A DNA stretch of 64,000 nt from Bradyrhizobium sp. (GTDB lineage: Bacteria > Pseudomonadota > Alphaproteobacteria > Rhizobiales > Xanthobacteraceae): contig NZ_DAHUXJ010000094.1 in assembly GCF_027307225.1 (NCBI RefSeq), forward strand, positions 1-64,000, in the 5' to 3' direction. The position numbers were made by a program, and so were the translations under genes. Position 1 is the stretch's first letter. Each line of letters begins with the position of its first letter. Of the stretch, positions 9,114 through 18,518 are shown one piece after another. The notes beneath the pieces are model-generated. The model made no database searches, was not told the DNA's origin, and saw only the letters and a list, made by a program, of their open reading frames with translations.

Positions 9114-10169
9114 TCAGTTTCCGTAGACCTGCTTGTGGGTGTAGAATCCTTCCGCGATGATCGTCGAGTCCAGATTTTTCTTGTCGACGAGCACGACCGG
9201 CGTCACCAGCGTCGGCACGTCGACGGTGCCGTTGTTGATCATGCGGTCGGCCTTGACCAGCGTTTTCGGGTCTTTGTCCGGATTGGTGGCGAGCTTCACG
9301 GCGATCTCGACCGCGGTTTCCGCCAACGGATCGATCTTCTTCCAGATGTCCACCGCCTGCTTGCCTTGCGCGATATACTGGATGTTGACGAGATCGGCGT
9401 CGGACCCGGCGACGAACACCTTCTCTGCGCTGGCGAGCCCCTGGGCGTCGAGCGCGGCAATGACGCCGCGCGCCATGCCGGAGTTGTTGCAGATGATCGC
9501 GTCGATCTTGTTGCCGGTCTTGGTCAGGAGATTTTCGGTCGTCGCCATCGCCTTGTCGGGCGACCATCCCTCGTGCGATTGGTCGGCGACAAGCTTCAAC
9601 TCGGGGTTGGCCTTGAGCACCTCGAGAACGCCGCTCGACATGGTGTTGGCGTTGGAATCGCCGGGTTGGCCGCGAATGAGCACGACGTTGCCTTTGACCG
9701 ATCCGTATTTGGCCTTGAGCCATGCCACCATGGCTTCGGCCTGAAGCTTGCCGACGGCCCAGCTGTCCTGCATCACCATGGCATCGAGCGGGCCGTTCAC
9801 CAGCATGGCGTCATAGCCGACGACCTTCACGCCGCTCCTGTGGGCCGAGGTGACCATACTGCCGGCCGTGCCGGTATTGACCGGCTGCAGCACGATCGCC
9901 TGCGCCCCCCGCGACAGCATGTTCTCGAAGGCGGCAAGCTGCGCCTGCTCATCGTTGTTGGCGGAATCGAAAATGACCTCAGCGCCCAGTGCCTTGGCCT
10001 TGGCAAAGAAGGCGGCCTTGTCGCGCTGATAGCGCTCCTCCTGCATGGTCTTCAGGAGAAAGCCGATTTTCACCTTGCCGGCGGCGCAGGCCGGGTTGAC
10101 CCAAGCGGCGAGAAGCGCCGCGGGCGCCAACGCCAGGCCGCGGAGGATCAATCTGCGGTGAAAATCCAT
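9114..10169 (-). CDS. sugar ABC transporter substrate-binding protein, XylF-like
   Basis: 351-residue periplasmic binding protein of the Peripla_BP_4 class. A Sec signal peptide is visible (RRLILRGLALAPAALLAAWV, cleavage near PACAA). The mature protein starts GKVKIGFLLKTMQEERYQRD, the strand-loop that binds pentose in XylF. GSDADLVNIQYIAQGKQAVDIWKK near residues 265-285 is also XylF-like. It is the promoter-proximal gene of the operon, and its upstream 167 bp is a divergent promoter region shared with the rhomboid gene. Xylose or another pentose is the likely ligand, by family only. Confidence 0.87.
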   Translation of the reverse strand: MDFHRRLILRGLALAPAALLAAWVNPACAAGKVKIGFLLKTMQEERYQRDKAAFFAKAKALGAEVIFDSANNDEQAQLAAFENMLSRGAQAIVLQPVNTGTAGSMVTSAHRSGVKVVGYDAMLVNGPLDAMVMQDSWAVGKLQAEAMVAWLKAKYGSVKGNVVLIRGQPGDSNANTMSSGVLEVLKANPELKLVADQSHEGWSPDKAMATTENLLTKTGNKIDAIICNNSGMARGVIAALDAQGLASAEKVFVAGSDADLVNIQYIAQGKQAVDIWKKIDPLAETAVEIAVKLATNPDKDPKTLVKADRMINNGTVDVPTLVTPVVLVDKKNLDSTIIAEGFYTHKQVYGN

Positions 10170-10336
10170 GGTGTTTCTCCCCCGTGCGGCCCATTTGCCA
10201 ACATTCCGGCTCTTGCTCGATCAGGATAACGGTTAGCGCCGCCCATTTGAAGTTCCTGCACCGGCTTCCACTTCGAAGCAAAACCCTCTAATGGGGCGCA
10301 TCGCTCGAAAAGCTGCCGCTTTGAGGTCGCAAACTC

Positions 10337-11134
10337 TTGGAATCCACACCCGAACAACCACCGCCGGAAACCTTGCCGCAGCTACCGCCGTCCCGCCGAC
10401 GCGAGCCGCTATTGACGCTGCCGGGCGCATTGACCGCCTACATCCTCCTGCTGGCGGTCATTCACCTGCGGGTGCTGTTGCCGCAAGAGTTCAATAACTG
10501 GGTTATCATTGCTTTCGGATTCATCCCCAAGCGTTATGACGCGACGTTGCTGGTGGACGCTTTTCCGGGCGGGGAGGGTGCCAAGTACTGGACCTTCGTG
10601 ACCTATTCCCTGCTGCACGCCAATCTCAGCCATATCGGCTTCAACGTGCTGTGGCTTCTGCCATTCGGCAGCGCGCTGGCGCGGCGTTTCGGCGCGGTCC
10701 GTTTCTTTGTCTTCATGGCGGTTACGGCAGCGGCCGGTGCACTCGCCTATCTGATCTCGCACGAGCATGAGCTCGCGCCGATGATCGGCGCTTCCGCCTC
10801 CGTCTCAGGCACTATGGCGGCCAGCATCCGCTTCGCATTCGTGCGTGGCAGTTTTCTTTCTTTCAGCAGGGGCGATGCGGACCGCGCCGCCAAGGTGCCC
10901 GCGCAGTCCCTCTGGCAGGCGCTACGCGACCGCCGCGTGCTCGCTTTCCTTGCCGTCTGGTTCGGCGTCAACATTATTTTCGGCATGGGGTCGATTGGGA
11001 TCGGCATGGAAGGCGCCAACGTCGCTTGGGAAGCGCATATCGGCGGTTTTATGGCGGGCCTTCTGCTGTTTTCGCTGTTCGATCCGGTTCCGCGTCCGCC
11101 GCCCGATGTTGCAGATGCGCAGGGGCCGATCTGA
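10337..11134 (+). CDS. rhomboid-family intramembrane serine protease
   Basis: 265-residue polytopic protease. Catalytic Ser153 lies in MIGASASVSG and catalytic His234 in EAHIGGFMAG. The conserved His/Asn face of helix 2 is HANLSHIGFNVLWL. A proline-rich cytosolic N-terminus (about 25 residues) precedes six or seven membrane helices. The start is TTG at 10337 with GAGG ten bases upstream; no ATG fits without losing helix 1. The GASA rather than GxSG form of the active-site motif is common in alphaproteobacterial rhomboids. The gene is divergent from the sugar operon, and its 3' end abuts repeat copy B. Substrate unknown. Confidence 0.85.
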   Translation: MESTPEQPPPETLPQLPPSRRREPLLTLPGALTAYILLLAVIHLRVLLPQEFNNWVIIAFGFIPKRYDATLLVDAFPGGEGAKYWTFVTYSLLHANLSHIGFNVLWLLPFGSALARRFGAVRFFVFMAVTAAAGALAYLISHEHELAPMIGASASVSGTMAASIRFAFVRGSFLSFSRGDADRAAKVPAQSLWQALRDRRVLAFLAVWFGVNIIFGMGSIGIGMEGANVAWEAHIGGFMAGLLLFSLFDPVPRPPPDVADAQGPI

Positions 11135-11205
11135 TTTTTGTGTGCCTCGCTTGCGGGGCGGGACGATTTCATCCATCATTTGTGACATGCGGCACGGCCT
11201 GGGTC

Positions 11206-11228
11206 GAACTTCGGAATCGGGACACTAG
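11206..11228. repeat. orphan half-hairpin fused to repeat copy B
   Basis: The right arm GAACTTCGGAATC plus GGGACACTAG of the hairpin type seen in copy D and in the first half of copy A, without its left arm. Its terminal CTAG is the same four bases that open the first hairpin of copy B. It looks like a truncated earlier unit into which B was joined. Confidence 0.7.
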
Positions 11229-11393
11229 TACCGCCGATCTGAAGTCCCTGCGCCACAAGCGGCGAATTCGATCAGGGACTTCAGATCGATAAAGCGGTAC
11301 TAGAATCAATAAGCATGCTAGTGCCCATGACTTTCCGAAGTTCGTGAAGGTGGGTGCTGCGATGGAGCACGAACTTCGGAAAGTGGGCACTAG
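11225..11393. repeat. paired-hairpin repeat, copy B
   Basis: Best preserved copy. Hairpin 1 (11225-11303) has a perfect inner stem CGATCTGAAGTCCCTG with its complement, an outer CTAGTACCGC stem and a 5-nt bulge in the right arm. The linker is 11304-11317 (AATCAATAAGCATG). Hairpin 2 (11318-11393) has an outer stem CTAGTGCCCA and a perfect 17-bp inner stem ACTTTCCGAAGTTCGTG, with a 3-nt bulge on the left arm. It lies between the rhomboid and CBS genes. Confidence 0.92.
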
Positions 11394-11498
11394 CGCGCCC
11401 CCCGCAACCAAAGCGGCGCAACGCTGTTGTTTGAAGACTCAAATGAATAAAGAGCGCGCTCGCTTTTGAAGGGCGCGATCGGCTTCAAGGAGGCGACA

Positions 11499-11927
11499 AT
11501 GACGGTACGTGCAATTCTCGATACCAAGGGTCATCAGATCACGAGCATCGAGCCGAGCGCAAAGCTCTCGGACGCGGTAAGGATGCTGGGTGAACGCAAG
11601 ATCGGCGCCGTGCTTGTCATGAGTGCCGGCCGGATCGAGGGCATCCTGTCGGAGCGTGACATCGTGCGCGTGCTCGGCGGACGGGGGGCGTCCGTTCTCG
11701 ATGAACCCGTCAGTGCGGTGATGACGCGCAAGGTCGTCAGCTGCAAGCAGTCCGACACGGTCAGCGCGATCATGGAGACGATGACGCGCGGAAAATTCCG
11801 TCATCTGCCGGTTGTCGATGGCGAGCGGGTGGTCGGCCTGATCTCGATCGGCGACGTCGTCAAATGGCGCGTGCAGGAATACGAGCACGAGCAGGAAGCG
11901 CTGCGCGAATACATCAAGACGGCCTAA
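11499..11927 (+). CDS. CBS-domain-pair protein
   Basis: 142-residue soluble protein made of two CBS motifs: ITSIEPSAKLSDAVRMLGER...GILSERDIVR, and VVSCKQSDTVSAIMETMTRG...VVGLISIGDVVK. Such stand-alone pairs bind adenine nucleotides and act as energy or ligand sensors. AAGGAGG eight bases before the ATG at 11499 decides this start over the earlier in-frame codon at 11466. It is convergent with the patatin gene 15 bp away. The effector partner is unknown. Confidence 0.88.
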   Translation: MTVRAILDTKGHQITSIEPSAKLSDAVRMLGERKIGAVLVMSAGRIEGILSERDIVRVLGGRGASVLDEPVSAVMTRKVVSCKQSDTVSAIMETMTRGKFRHLPVVDGERVVGLISIGDVVKWRVQEYEHEQEALREYIKTA

Positions 11928-11942
11928 TGTAGAGACGGCCAC

Positions 11943-13040
11943 TCAGGACGCTCCGTCGAGCGCGTCCCTGCCGGTAATGTTGTCGCTGGTGGCCTTGTCG
12001 CTGGTAGTGGCGGGAGTGGCCGGCGCCAGAACATCGATCACTTCCTGGATCGAAGCCATGGCGCGTTCGGCGGCGCGCGCGCCATGGGCGATCAATTCGT
12101 CGGCGCGGTGAAAATCAAACCAGCCGATCTGGCCTATTCGGGGTGTGATCAGGAGGTCAGGCGGGTCGCCGGCCAGGCGCGCCCGGGTGATCCGGTCCTG
12201 CATGATGTTGAAGGCATCGACCATGACCGAGGAAATGCCCGGCCGTCCGCCGCCGCCGAAAAACTCCCGTTTGACCGCGCGTTCCGCCGAAAAGAACTTG
12301 CGAATTCCGCGCCGTGGCGGTGCCGGCTCGGCCGGCACCTCTTGCGCGACGGCGGAAGCGCCATGCGAATAGATCGTGGTCGAATGGGTGAAGATGTCGC
12401 TTGAGAGATTGGCGGCGATCACGATTTCGGCGCCCAGCGCGCGCGCGGCCGACACCGGCACCGGATTGACGAGCGCGCCATCGACCAGCCAGCGATCGCC
12501 GATCAGAACGGGCGAAAAGATGCCGGGCAGCGCATAGGAGGCGCGCATCGCGTCGACGATGCGGCCGTGGGTCACCCAGGTTTCATGTCCGGTGCGGACC
12601 TCGGTTGCGACCGTTGCGAATTTCAGCGGCAGATCCTCGATCAGGGTCTCGCCGAGGGAAGTCTCGAGTTCTGCGGCGAGCTTGTCACCGCCGATCAGGC
12701 CCGAGCCGTTGAGCTTGAGGTCGAGGTAGGAAAGGACACTTCGCGGCTGCAAGCTCCGCGCCCATGTTTCCAGGGTGTCGAGATGCCCTGCCGCAAAGGC
12801 TCCGCCGATCACGGCCCCGATCGAGGTGCCGACCACCACGTTGGGGACGATGCCGTAGGCGCTCAGGGTCCGGACGATACCGATATGGGCGAAACCGCGC
12901 GCGGCGCCGCCGCCAAGCACCAGACCGATGACCGGGCGCCGGCCAGCCGTTTTGTCCCGGATTTGTCCGCTGTCTTGGCCCCGCCCGATCCAACTATCCA
13001 ACACTGCGCTATCTCCTTCGGCGAAACTTCGGGCGGCCAT
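11943..13040 (-). CDS. patatin-like phospholipase (RssA/YlbK-type)
   Basis: About 365-residue predicted serine lipase. It has the oxyanion-hole motif LGGGAARGFAH (about 42-52), nucleophile Ser73 in GTSIGA, and the dyad Asp187 in VDGALVNPVP. This order and spacing define the bacterial patatin fold. The frame stays open upstream to 13241. The ATG at 13040 is preferred because residues before it are low-complexity and unlike the family, but no strong ribosome site is seen, so the start is tentative. The C-terminus has a charged linker and an Ala/Thr-rich tail. It is convergent with the CBS gene and divergent from the exported protein at 13247. Physiological lipid unknown. Confidence 0.85.
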   Translation of the reverse strand: MAARSFAEGDSAVLDSWIGRGQDSGQIRDKTAGRRPVIGLVLGGGAARGFAHIGIVRTLSAYGIVPNVVVGTSIGAVIGGAFAAGHLDTLETWARSLQPRSVLSYLDLKLNGSGLIGGDKLAAELETSLGETLIEDLPLKFATVATEVRTGHETWVTHGRIVDAMRASYALPGIFSPVLIGDRWLVDGALVNPVPVSAARALGAEIVIAANLSSDIFTHSTTIYSHGASAVAQEVPAEPAPPRRGIRKFFSAERAVKREFFGGGGRPGISSVMVDAFNIMQDRITRARLAGDPPDLLITPRIGQIGWFDFHRADELIAHGARAAERAMASIQEVIDVLAPATPATTSDKATSDNITGRDALDGAS

Positions 13041-13246
13041 TCGGGGCGCAGGAAGGCTATCGCCAGATCGCCGCGCGCGCCAGAATGGCCAGCGAGCATG
13101 GTTTATGCCGGGGGCTGGGGTGAGATTGTGACAAGACCGCGGCTGATCCGAAAGTGTAACAGGGGTTCCTCGCGCCAGTTCCGTATCTCTCCGGTCAAGC
13201 CACTGCAGGCTTGAATTCGCCGCGTTTTCAGTGAAAAGCATCGGTG

Positions 13247-14302
13247 ATGAGACGGGGCAGGCAGGATGGCGGCGGGTCGGGGCGAGGACGTTCGCGTCTG
13301 CTGCCCGCTTTTGCCTTGCTTTTGGGGGTGGCCGCCAGCGCCCCCGTTTCGGCGCAATTATTCAGCGACAGACCGCCACCGGTGCCTCCGGCGTCCGTTC
13401 CCGACGTGCCGGCCGGACCTGCGATGAACCTGGCACCGTCCTCCGGTCCGGCGTCAGTCCCCAACCTGCCGCCGCCATTGGCTGCGCCGCCTTCCGTCGC
13501 GGCGCTGCCGCCGGCGGCTGCTCCCGCAAGCATCGCGCCGCCGAGCCAGGCCGTGCTGGCGCTGACGGCGCGTTTCGGCAAGGACCTTCCCACCGTCACC
13601 GGCGGGCTGGTGTGGCGCATTTTTTCCGACAAGCCGGATGAGGCCGGCAACATGAAGATGGTCCGCGAAGACCGCAACGCTTCGCCGACCATCGTGCTGC
13701 CACCCGGCAAGTACGTGATCCATGTCGCGCTTGGCCTTGTCAGCGCCGTGCGGCCGGTGACGCTGAAGGCGGAGACCGATCGCGAATCCTTCATTCTTCC
13801 CGCGGGCGGTCTGCGCCTCGAAGGCCGCGTCGGCGGCTCGAAGATTCCGCAGAACCAGGTTTCGTTCGCGATCTACAAGGGTAGCCAGTTCGAAGGCGGC
13901 GAGCATGCACCGCTCGTACCCAGCGTGTCGCCAGGCGATATCGTGCTGCTCCCCGAGGGAACGTACTACATCACGTCCAACTATGGTGACGCCAATTCGG
14001 TGGTGCGCTCTGATATCCGCGTCCAGGCCAGCAAACTGACCGACGTCACCGTCACCCATCGCGCGGCCGTCATCACGCTAAAGCTCGTGAGCGACCACGG
14101 CGGCGAGGCGCTCGCCAATACGGCATGGTCGGTGATCACACCCGGTGGCGATGTGATCAAGGAATCGATCGGCGCGTTTCCGCGCGTCGTGTTGTCGGAA
14201 GGCGAATACCGCGCCATCGCCAAGAACGAAGGCAAGGTTTACGAGCGGTCCTTCAACGTTGTTAACGGCGTTGATGGCGAGGTCGAAGTCGTCGCGCACT
14301 GA
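13247..14302 (+). CDS. exported Pro/Ala-rich protein with beta-sandwich repeats
   Basis: 351-residue protein not recognised by name. A twin-basic N-terminus and hydrophobic stretch (LLPAFALLLGVAASAPVSAQ) form a Sec signal peptide. Residues about 40-105 are a Pro/Ala/Val-rich linker. The rest is built of beta-rich segments repeating a theme of 'P(P/E)G(K/T)Y.I' (PPGKYVIHVAL, PEGTYYITSNY, SEGEYRAIAKN), reminiscent of carboxypeptidase-regulatory-like domains. Probably periplasmic or surface-associated. GTG 13244 and ATG 13247 are adjacent; ATG chosen. Conserved-hypothetical in Bradyrhizobium as far as I remember; no function claimed. Confidence 0.8.
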   Translation: MRRGRQDGGGSGRGRSRLLPAFALLLGVAASAPVSAQLFSDRPPPVPPASVPDVPAGPAMNLAPSSGPASVPNLPPPLAAPPSVAALPPAAAPASIAPPSQAVLALTARFGKDLPTVTGGLVWRIFSDKPDEAGNMKMVREDRNASPTIVLPPGKYVIHVALGLVSAVRPVTLKAETDRESFILPAGGLRLEGRVGGSKIPQNQVSFAIYKGSQFEGGEHAPLVPSVSPGDIVLLPEGTYYITSNYGDANSVVRSDIRVQASKLTDVTVTHRAAVITLKLVSDHGGEALANTAWSVITPGGDVIKESIGAFPRVVLSEGEYRAIAKNEGKVYERSFNVVNGVDGEVEVVAH

Positions 14303-14329
14303 TATCGAGCGAGATGCGCTGTCACGGTG

Positions 14330-14375
14330 CGCCATCCTTCAAGTCGCGCGTTACGCGCTCCTTCAGGATAAGGTG
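14330..14375. repeat. short palindromic repeat (CATCCTTC type)
   Basis: Imperfect palindrome CATCCTTCAAG..GCGCG-tta-CGCGC..CTTCAGGATAAGG between two convergent genes. The shape matches a short dispersed intergenic palindrome I recall from Bradyrhizobium and Rhodopseudomonas chromosomes. It may double as a transcript-end hairpin. Confidence 0.6.
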
Positions 14376-14376
14376 C

Positions 14377-14952
14377 CTAAAACCGCGTGACGATATCCGA
14401 CAGCACAGGTCGCGGCCGATCCTCGTTTGGCTTGGCCACTTTGCCGATATGAATGAGGCCGGCGAGTTTTTCGTCCGCTTTCAAGCCGAGCCCATCGAGC
14501 ACGTCGCGGTCGAAGGCAAACCACCCCGTGAGCCAGCACGCACCATAACCGAGTGCGGTCGCGGCCGTGACGATGTTCATCGCGCTCGCGCCGGCGGACA
14601 ATTCCTGCTCCCATGGCGGCACCTTGGGATGCTGCCTGGTCAGACTGACGACGCCGATCACGAGCGGCGCGTCGGTCAGACGCCGTTTCTCGATCTCGAT
14701 ATCGGCAGGCGAAGCATTTGGATTTTTCTTCGCAAAAACGCTGGCGATGACCTCGCCGGCGCGAAGGCGTGCATCGCCTTCGAAGATGATGAAGCGCCAC
14801 GGCGAGAGCTTGCCATGATCGGGCACCCGCGCGCCGATGGTCAGGATCGTGTCCAGCTCGGATGGAGAGGGGCCGGGACCGCTCATCTCGCGCGGCTTGA
14901 CCGAACGGCGGGTTTTCAGAAGCTCGATGGCGTCGGGCACAAAGGTCCTCAA
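14377..14952 (-). CDS. nitroreductase-family flavoprotein (YdjA-like)
   Basis: 191-residue FMN-dependent oxidoreductase. It opens with the family start IELLKTRRSVKPRE, where the Arg-Arg-Ser contacts FMN phosphate, followed by ARVPDHGKLSPWRFIIFEG. A second FMN contact is the segment around AATALGYGACWLTGW. The length and missing extra helices match the minimal YdjA group rather than NfsA/NfsB. Predicted cytosolic homodimer using NAD(P)H to reduce nitro compounds or quinones. It lies 74 bp downstream of thrS on the same strand, so a shared transcript is possible. Native substrate unknown. Confidence 0.87.
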   Translation of the reverse strand: MRTFVPDAIELLKTRRSVKPREMSGPGPSPSELDTILTIGARVPDHGKLSPWRFIIFEGDARLRAGEVIASVFAKKNPNASPADIEIEKRRLTDAPLVIGVVSLTRQHPKVPPWEQELSAGASAMNIVTAATALGYGACWLTGWFAFDRDVLDGLGLKADEKLAGLIHIGKVAKPNEDRPRPVLSDIVTRF

Positions 14953-15026
14953 ATGGTGGTGGTCGTACCGGGAGAGATAGGCGCGCCGCCATGTCGGCGA
15001 AAGCGCCTTTAGAGCGATTATGAAAA

Positions 15027-17075
15027 TCAGGCGACCGACCGCGCCCGCTTCACGTCCGGCGGCGTCGCCTCATCAACGAGTGCGGCGATCGCCTCATCCG
15101 TCGTCATCACCTTCTGCCCATCGCTGCCAAACCGGCGCACCGAGACTGAATGCGTCTCGGCTTCCTTCTTGCCGACGACGAGCAGCGCCGGGATCTTCGC
15201 CAGCGAATGCTCGCGGACCTTGTAGTTGATCTTCTCGTTGCGCAGGTCGATCTCGACCCGCAAGCCGGCACGCCGCGCGGCGGCAGCGACCACCTTGGCG
15301 TACTCGTCGCCTTCGGAGGTGATGGTGGTGACGACCGCCTGGATCGGCGCCAGCCAGAGCGGGAAGTTGCCGGCGTAGTGCTCGATCAGGATGCCGAGGA
15401 AGCGCTCCATCGAGCCGCAGATCGCCCGGTGCACCATGACAGGCGCCTTCTTCGAGCCGTCGGCATCGATGTAAAACGCGCCAAAGCGTTCGGGCAGGTT
15501 GAAGTCGACCTGCGTGGTGCCGCACTGCCAGTCGCGGCCGATGGCATCGCGCAGCACGTATTCGAACTTCGGTCCGTAGAACGCGCCTTCGCCCGGATTG
15601 ATCGATGTCTTGATGCGCTGGTTGTGGCTGTTGGCTTCGATCTCGCTCAAGACCGTCGCCATCACGCGCTCGGCATGGTCCCACATCTCGTCGGTGCCGA
15701 CGCGCTTTTCCGGGCGCGTCGAGAGCTTGATTGTTAGTTCGCCTTCGAAGCCGAAGTCGGCATAGGTCGACAGGATCAGTTCGTTGATCTTGAGACACTC
15801 TTCCGCAAGCTGCGCCTCGGTGCAGAATACATGCGCATCGTCCTGGGTGAAGCCGCGCACTCGCATGAGGCCGTGCATCGCGCCCGACGGCTCGTAGCGA
15901 TGGACGACGCCGAATTCCGCCAGCCGCAAAGGCAGGTCGCGGTAGCTCTTCAGACCATGCTTGAAGATCTGCACATGGCCCGGGCAGTTCATCGGCTTGA
16001 GCGCAAACCAGCGCTTGTCCTCGGCCTCGTCACCGGCGGACTGCGCGGCAAACATGTTCTCGCGATACCAGTCCCAGTGGCCGGATGTCTCCCACAGCAC
16101 CTTGTCGAGGATTTGCGGCGCATTGACCTCGCTATAGTCGCCGGTGAGGCGGCGGCGCATGTAGGCGATCAGCGCCTGGAAAATCGTCCAGCCTTTCGGG
16201 TGCCAGAACACCACGCCCGGACCTTCCTCCTGGAAGTGGAAGAGATCGAGTTCGCGCCCCAACTTGCGGTGGTCGCGTTTCTCCGCTTCCTCGATCTGCT
16301 TGAGATAAGCGTCGAGCTCGTCCTGCTTGGCGAAGGCGGTGCCGTAGATGCGGGTCAGCATCGGATTGTTGGAATCGCCGCGCCAGTAGGCGCCCGCGAC
16401 CTTCATCAATTTGAAGGCGCCTCCGATCTTGCCGGTCGAGGTCATGTGCGGACCGCGGCACAGATCGAACCAGTCGCCCTGGAAATAGATCTTGATCGGC
16501 TCGCTGCCGGGAATGGCGTCGACCAGTTCGACCTTGAAGTTTTCGCCCTTGTCGCGGAACACCTGCTTGGTCTTCTCGCGGTCCCAGACTTCCTTGGTGA
16601 AGGGTTTGTCGCGTGCGATGATCTCGCGCATTTTCTTTTCGATCGCCGCGAAATCTTCCGGCGTGAACGGCTCGTTGCGGAAGAAATCGTAATAGAAGCC
16701 GTTTTCGATCACAGGTCCGATCGTCACCTGCGTTCCCGGCCACAGCGACTGCACGGCTTCCGCAAGCACATGCGCGGCGTCGTGGCGGATCAGTTCGAGC
16801 GCGCGCGGATCTTCGCGCGAGACCAGCTCGATCTTTGCATCGGCTTCGATTGCGTCGTTGAGATCGGCAAGGGTGCCATCCAGCGCCATCGCTACCGTGC
16901 GCTTGGCGAGCGAAGGCGAGATGCCCTTGGCAACATCCAATCCCGTCGTGCTCCTGGGATATTCGCGTTTGGCGCCGTCGGGAAAGGTGAGGGTGACTTT
17001 TTGCACGGGCTCGGCCGGCTTCAAATTGGTGATGCTGTATTGAAAAGCAGGCGCGGGAGCATTCTTGTCCGACAT
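15027..17075 (-). CDS. thrS: threonine--tRNA ligase
   Basis: 682-residue class II aminoacyl-tRNA synthetase, slightly longer than E. coli ThrRS. Order of domains: TGS ([19 protein letters not shown]), the editing/second additional domain with [13 protein letters not shown], the catalytic core containing the zinc cysteine in [10 protein letters not shown] and histidine ligands, motif 3 with [18 protein letters not shown], and the C-terminal anticodon-binding domain ending in the charged tail. The ATG at 17075 is chosen because GAGGAGACGACC precedes it; an in-frame codon 21 bases upstream lacks support. No T-box is expected in this phylum and none is seen. An essential gene, useful as a core chromosomal marker. 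Confidence 0.97.
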   Translation of the reverse strand: MSDKNAPAPAFQYSITNLKPAEPVQKVTLTFPDGAKREYPRSTTGLDVAKGISPSLAKRTVAMALDGTLADLNDAIEADAKIELVSREDPRALELIRHDAAHVLAEAVQSLWPGTQVTIGPVIENGFYYDFFRNEPFTPEDFAAIEKKMREIIARDKPFTKEVWDREKTKQVFRDKGENFKVELVDAIPGSEPIKIYFQGDWFDLCRGPHMTSTGKIGGAFKLMKVAGAYWRGDSNNPMLTRIYGTAFAKQDELDAYLKQIEEAEKRDHRKLGRELDLFHFQEEGPGVVFWHPKGWTIFQALIAYMRRRLTGDYSEVNAPQILDKVLWETSGHWDWYRENMFAAQSAGDEAEDKRWFALKPMNCPGHVQIFKHGLKSYRDLPLRLAEFGVVHRYEPSGAMHGLMRVRGFTQDDAHVFCTEAQLAEECLKINELILSTYADFGFEGELTIKLSTRPEKRVGTDEMWDHAERVMATVLSEIEANSHNQRIKTSINPGEGAFYGPKFEYVLRDAIGRDWQCGTTQVDFNLPERFGAFYIDADGSKKAPVMVHRAICGSMERFLGILIEHYAGNFPLWLAPIQAVVTTITSEGDEYAKVVAAAARRAGLRVEIDLRNEKINYKVREHSLAKIPALLVVGKKEAETHSVSVRRFGSDGQKVMTTDEAIAALVDEATPPDVKRARSVA

Positions 17076-17280
17076 GGTCGTCTCCTCAAGGCTCACTCCT
17101 GCGAACGAGCGCAGGTAAGCGGGAATGGAAACGGGTATAGCAGGCGATTCGGACGCTGCAATCCGGCAATATCAAGAAAATCTCGTGATCGCGCACAGTT
17201 CACCCCAGGGTTGGGCGCGACCTCTTGACAGTGGAAGCTCGTTGGCGTTCCTCCCCGAGGCTGGAATTCCTGGGGTCTCC

Positions 17281-18518
17281 ATGACGCTGCGTACCGTTCT
17301 CGCTGCCTTGTTCGTGCTGGTATGCGGACCGGCGGTGGCGCAAGCGGTCGTGCACTCCGCCGAAGCCGCGCGAGTTCGACCGGCGATCCGGCCATTGCTG
17401 TCACATCCCGTCGTCTTCTATGTTGCCAAGGGCGCGCCCGATTCATGCGGCAGCGGCTGCGATAGCTGGATCGCGATCGAGGGCCAGATCGATGGCGGTG
17501 CGGCGGCGCGGTTTCGCAAATTCTTCAAACCTCTGAGAGATCGCAATCTTCCGATCTACATTACTTCGCCCGGCGGCAATCTCGAGCAGGCGCTCGCCAT
17601 GGGAACGTTCCTGCATGCAAAGCCTGCGGTCGTGCGGGTCGCTCGCACGGTCGCGACGGAGTGCGGGTTCGAGGCGCAGGACAGCGAGGTCTGCCTCAAG
17701 CTCAAGCAGTCGAGCCGCCAGCTCACCGGCGATCTCTGGACCCGTAACGCGATCTGCAATTCGGCCTGTCCTTATTTTCTGCTCGGTGCGTCCACCCGCG
17801 AGATTGCGCCGGACGCCACGCTTGGGGTGCATTCGGCGAAAGTGGTCACGCAATTCCTCGGCGTCGTGCCGACGGCCGCGATGCTCGCCGCCGCGGCGCG
17901 GCGAGGGCAGGAGCGCTCCAATGGCCTGCTGGCGAGCTATTTGCGCGCATGGGCGCCGATACCGGTTTATTGAAGCTTGTGAGCACCGTGAAATTCGAGG
18001 ATGTGCACGTGCTCTCCCGCGAAGAGATCATCCGTTTCGGAATCGATCGGCGAGAGCATGTCGAGACACCGTGGCAGTTCGAGAATGGCGGACGCAGCAT
18101 GGTCGGCATGGTCGCGTCCGGGAAGATCGAAGGCGATAGCGCCTACCGGCTGTTGCAATGGCGGCTGATCTGCGTGAGCAACGAGCAGTTCGAGCTCGAC
18201 GTCCAGCGCCCCGCCACCAAGTCGGTCTTTCCCGCCGTGGCGATCACCGATGCGGCGGCTGTGCCGCTTTATTTCACGCAGATCAACGCAAAGGCGGGCG
18301 GCGCCGAGTTCTGGGGCGCGCGCATGAAACGCACAGCCGTCGATGAACTCGCCGCGCAACCGCAGTTCGAGTTGATTGAATCGTCACAGACGTCGGACGG
18401 ACGGCAAGCCACGCACACGGGGCTGTCGACCGAGGGCCTGTCGCGTGCCGTTGACACCCTGCTGCCAACCTGTCCGCCGGGCAAGCCCGTGGCCGTCCGG
18501 GATGCGGCCGCAAAATAG
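17281..18518 (+). pseudogene. exported ClpP-fold (COG3904-like) protein, split by a frameshift
   Basis: Two overlapping frames together form one protein. Frame 1 (17281-17973) has a signal peptide (MTLRTVLAALFVLVCGPAVA), a ClpP-like YITSPGGNLEQALAMG turn and a CNSAC motif with a downstream VHS. It then runs into LRAWAPIPVY and stops. Frame 2 (from an ATG at 17949 to 18518) continues with GADTGLLKLVSTVKFEDVHV then LSREEIIRFGI. The intact paralogue at 25040 carries the matching segments in one frame, in the order YTFDMGGAGDLLALSLS then ELHELSRAELRL. Restoring one base near 17947 would give LRAMGADTG. No slippery heptamer is visible at the junction. Either a real single-base deletion, a sequencing error, or two translationally coupled genes; the first two fit better. 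Confidence 0.75.

Noticed and set aside
8250..10229. 659-codon open frame on the plus strand
   Set aside because: It is the complement of the XylG/XylF genes; composition (Arg, His, Asp, Val-rich, no motif) is that of an antisense shadow in high-GC DNA.
15831..17228. 465-codon plus-strand frame over thrS
   Set aside because: Antisense shadow; thrS is unambiguous on the other strand.
17949..18518. Independent gene starting at the ATG 17949
   Set aside because: Its first residues align with the middle of the paralogue at 25040, so it is the continuation of the upstream frame rather than a separate protein; coupling cannot be wholly excluded.
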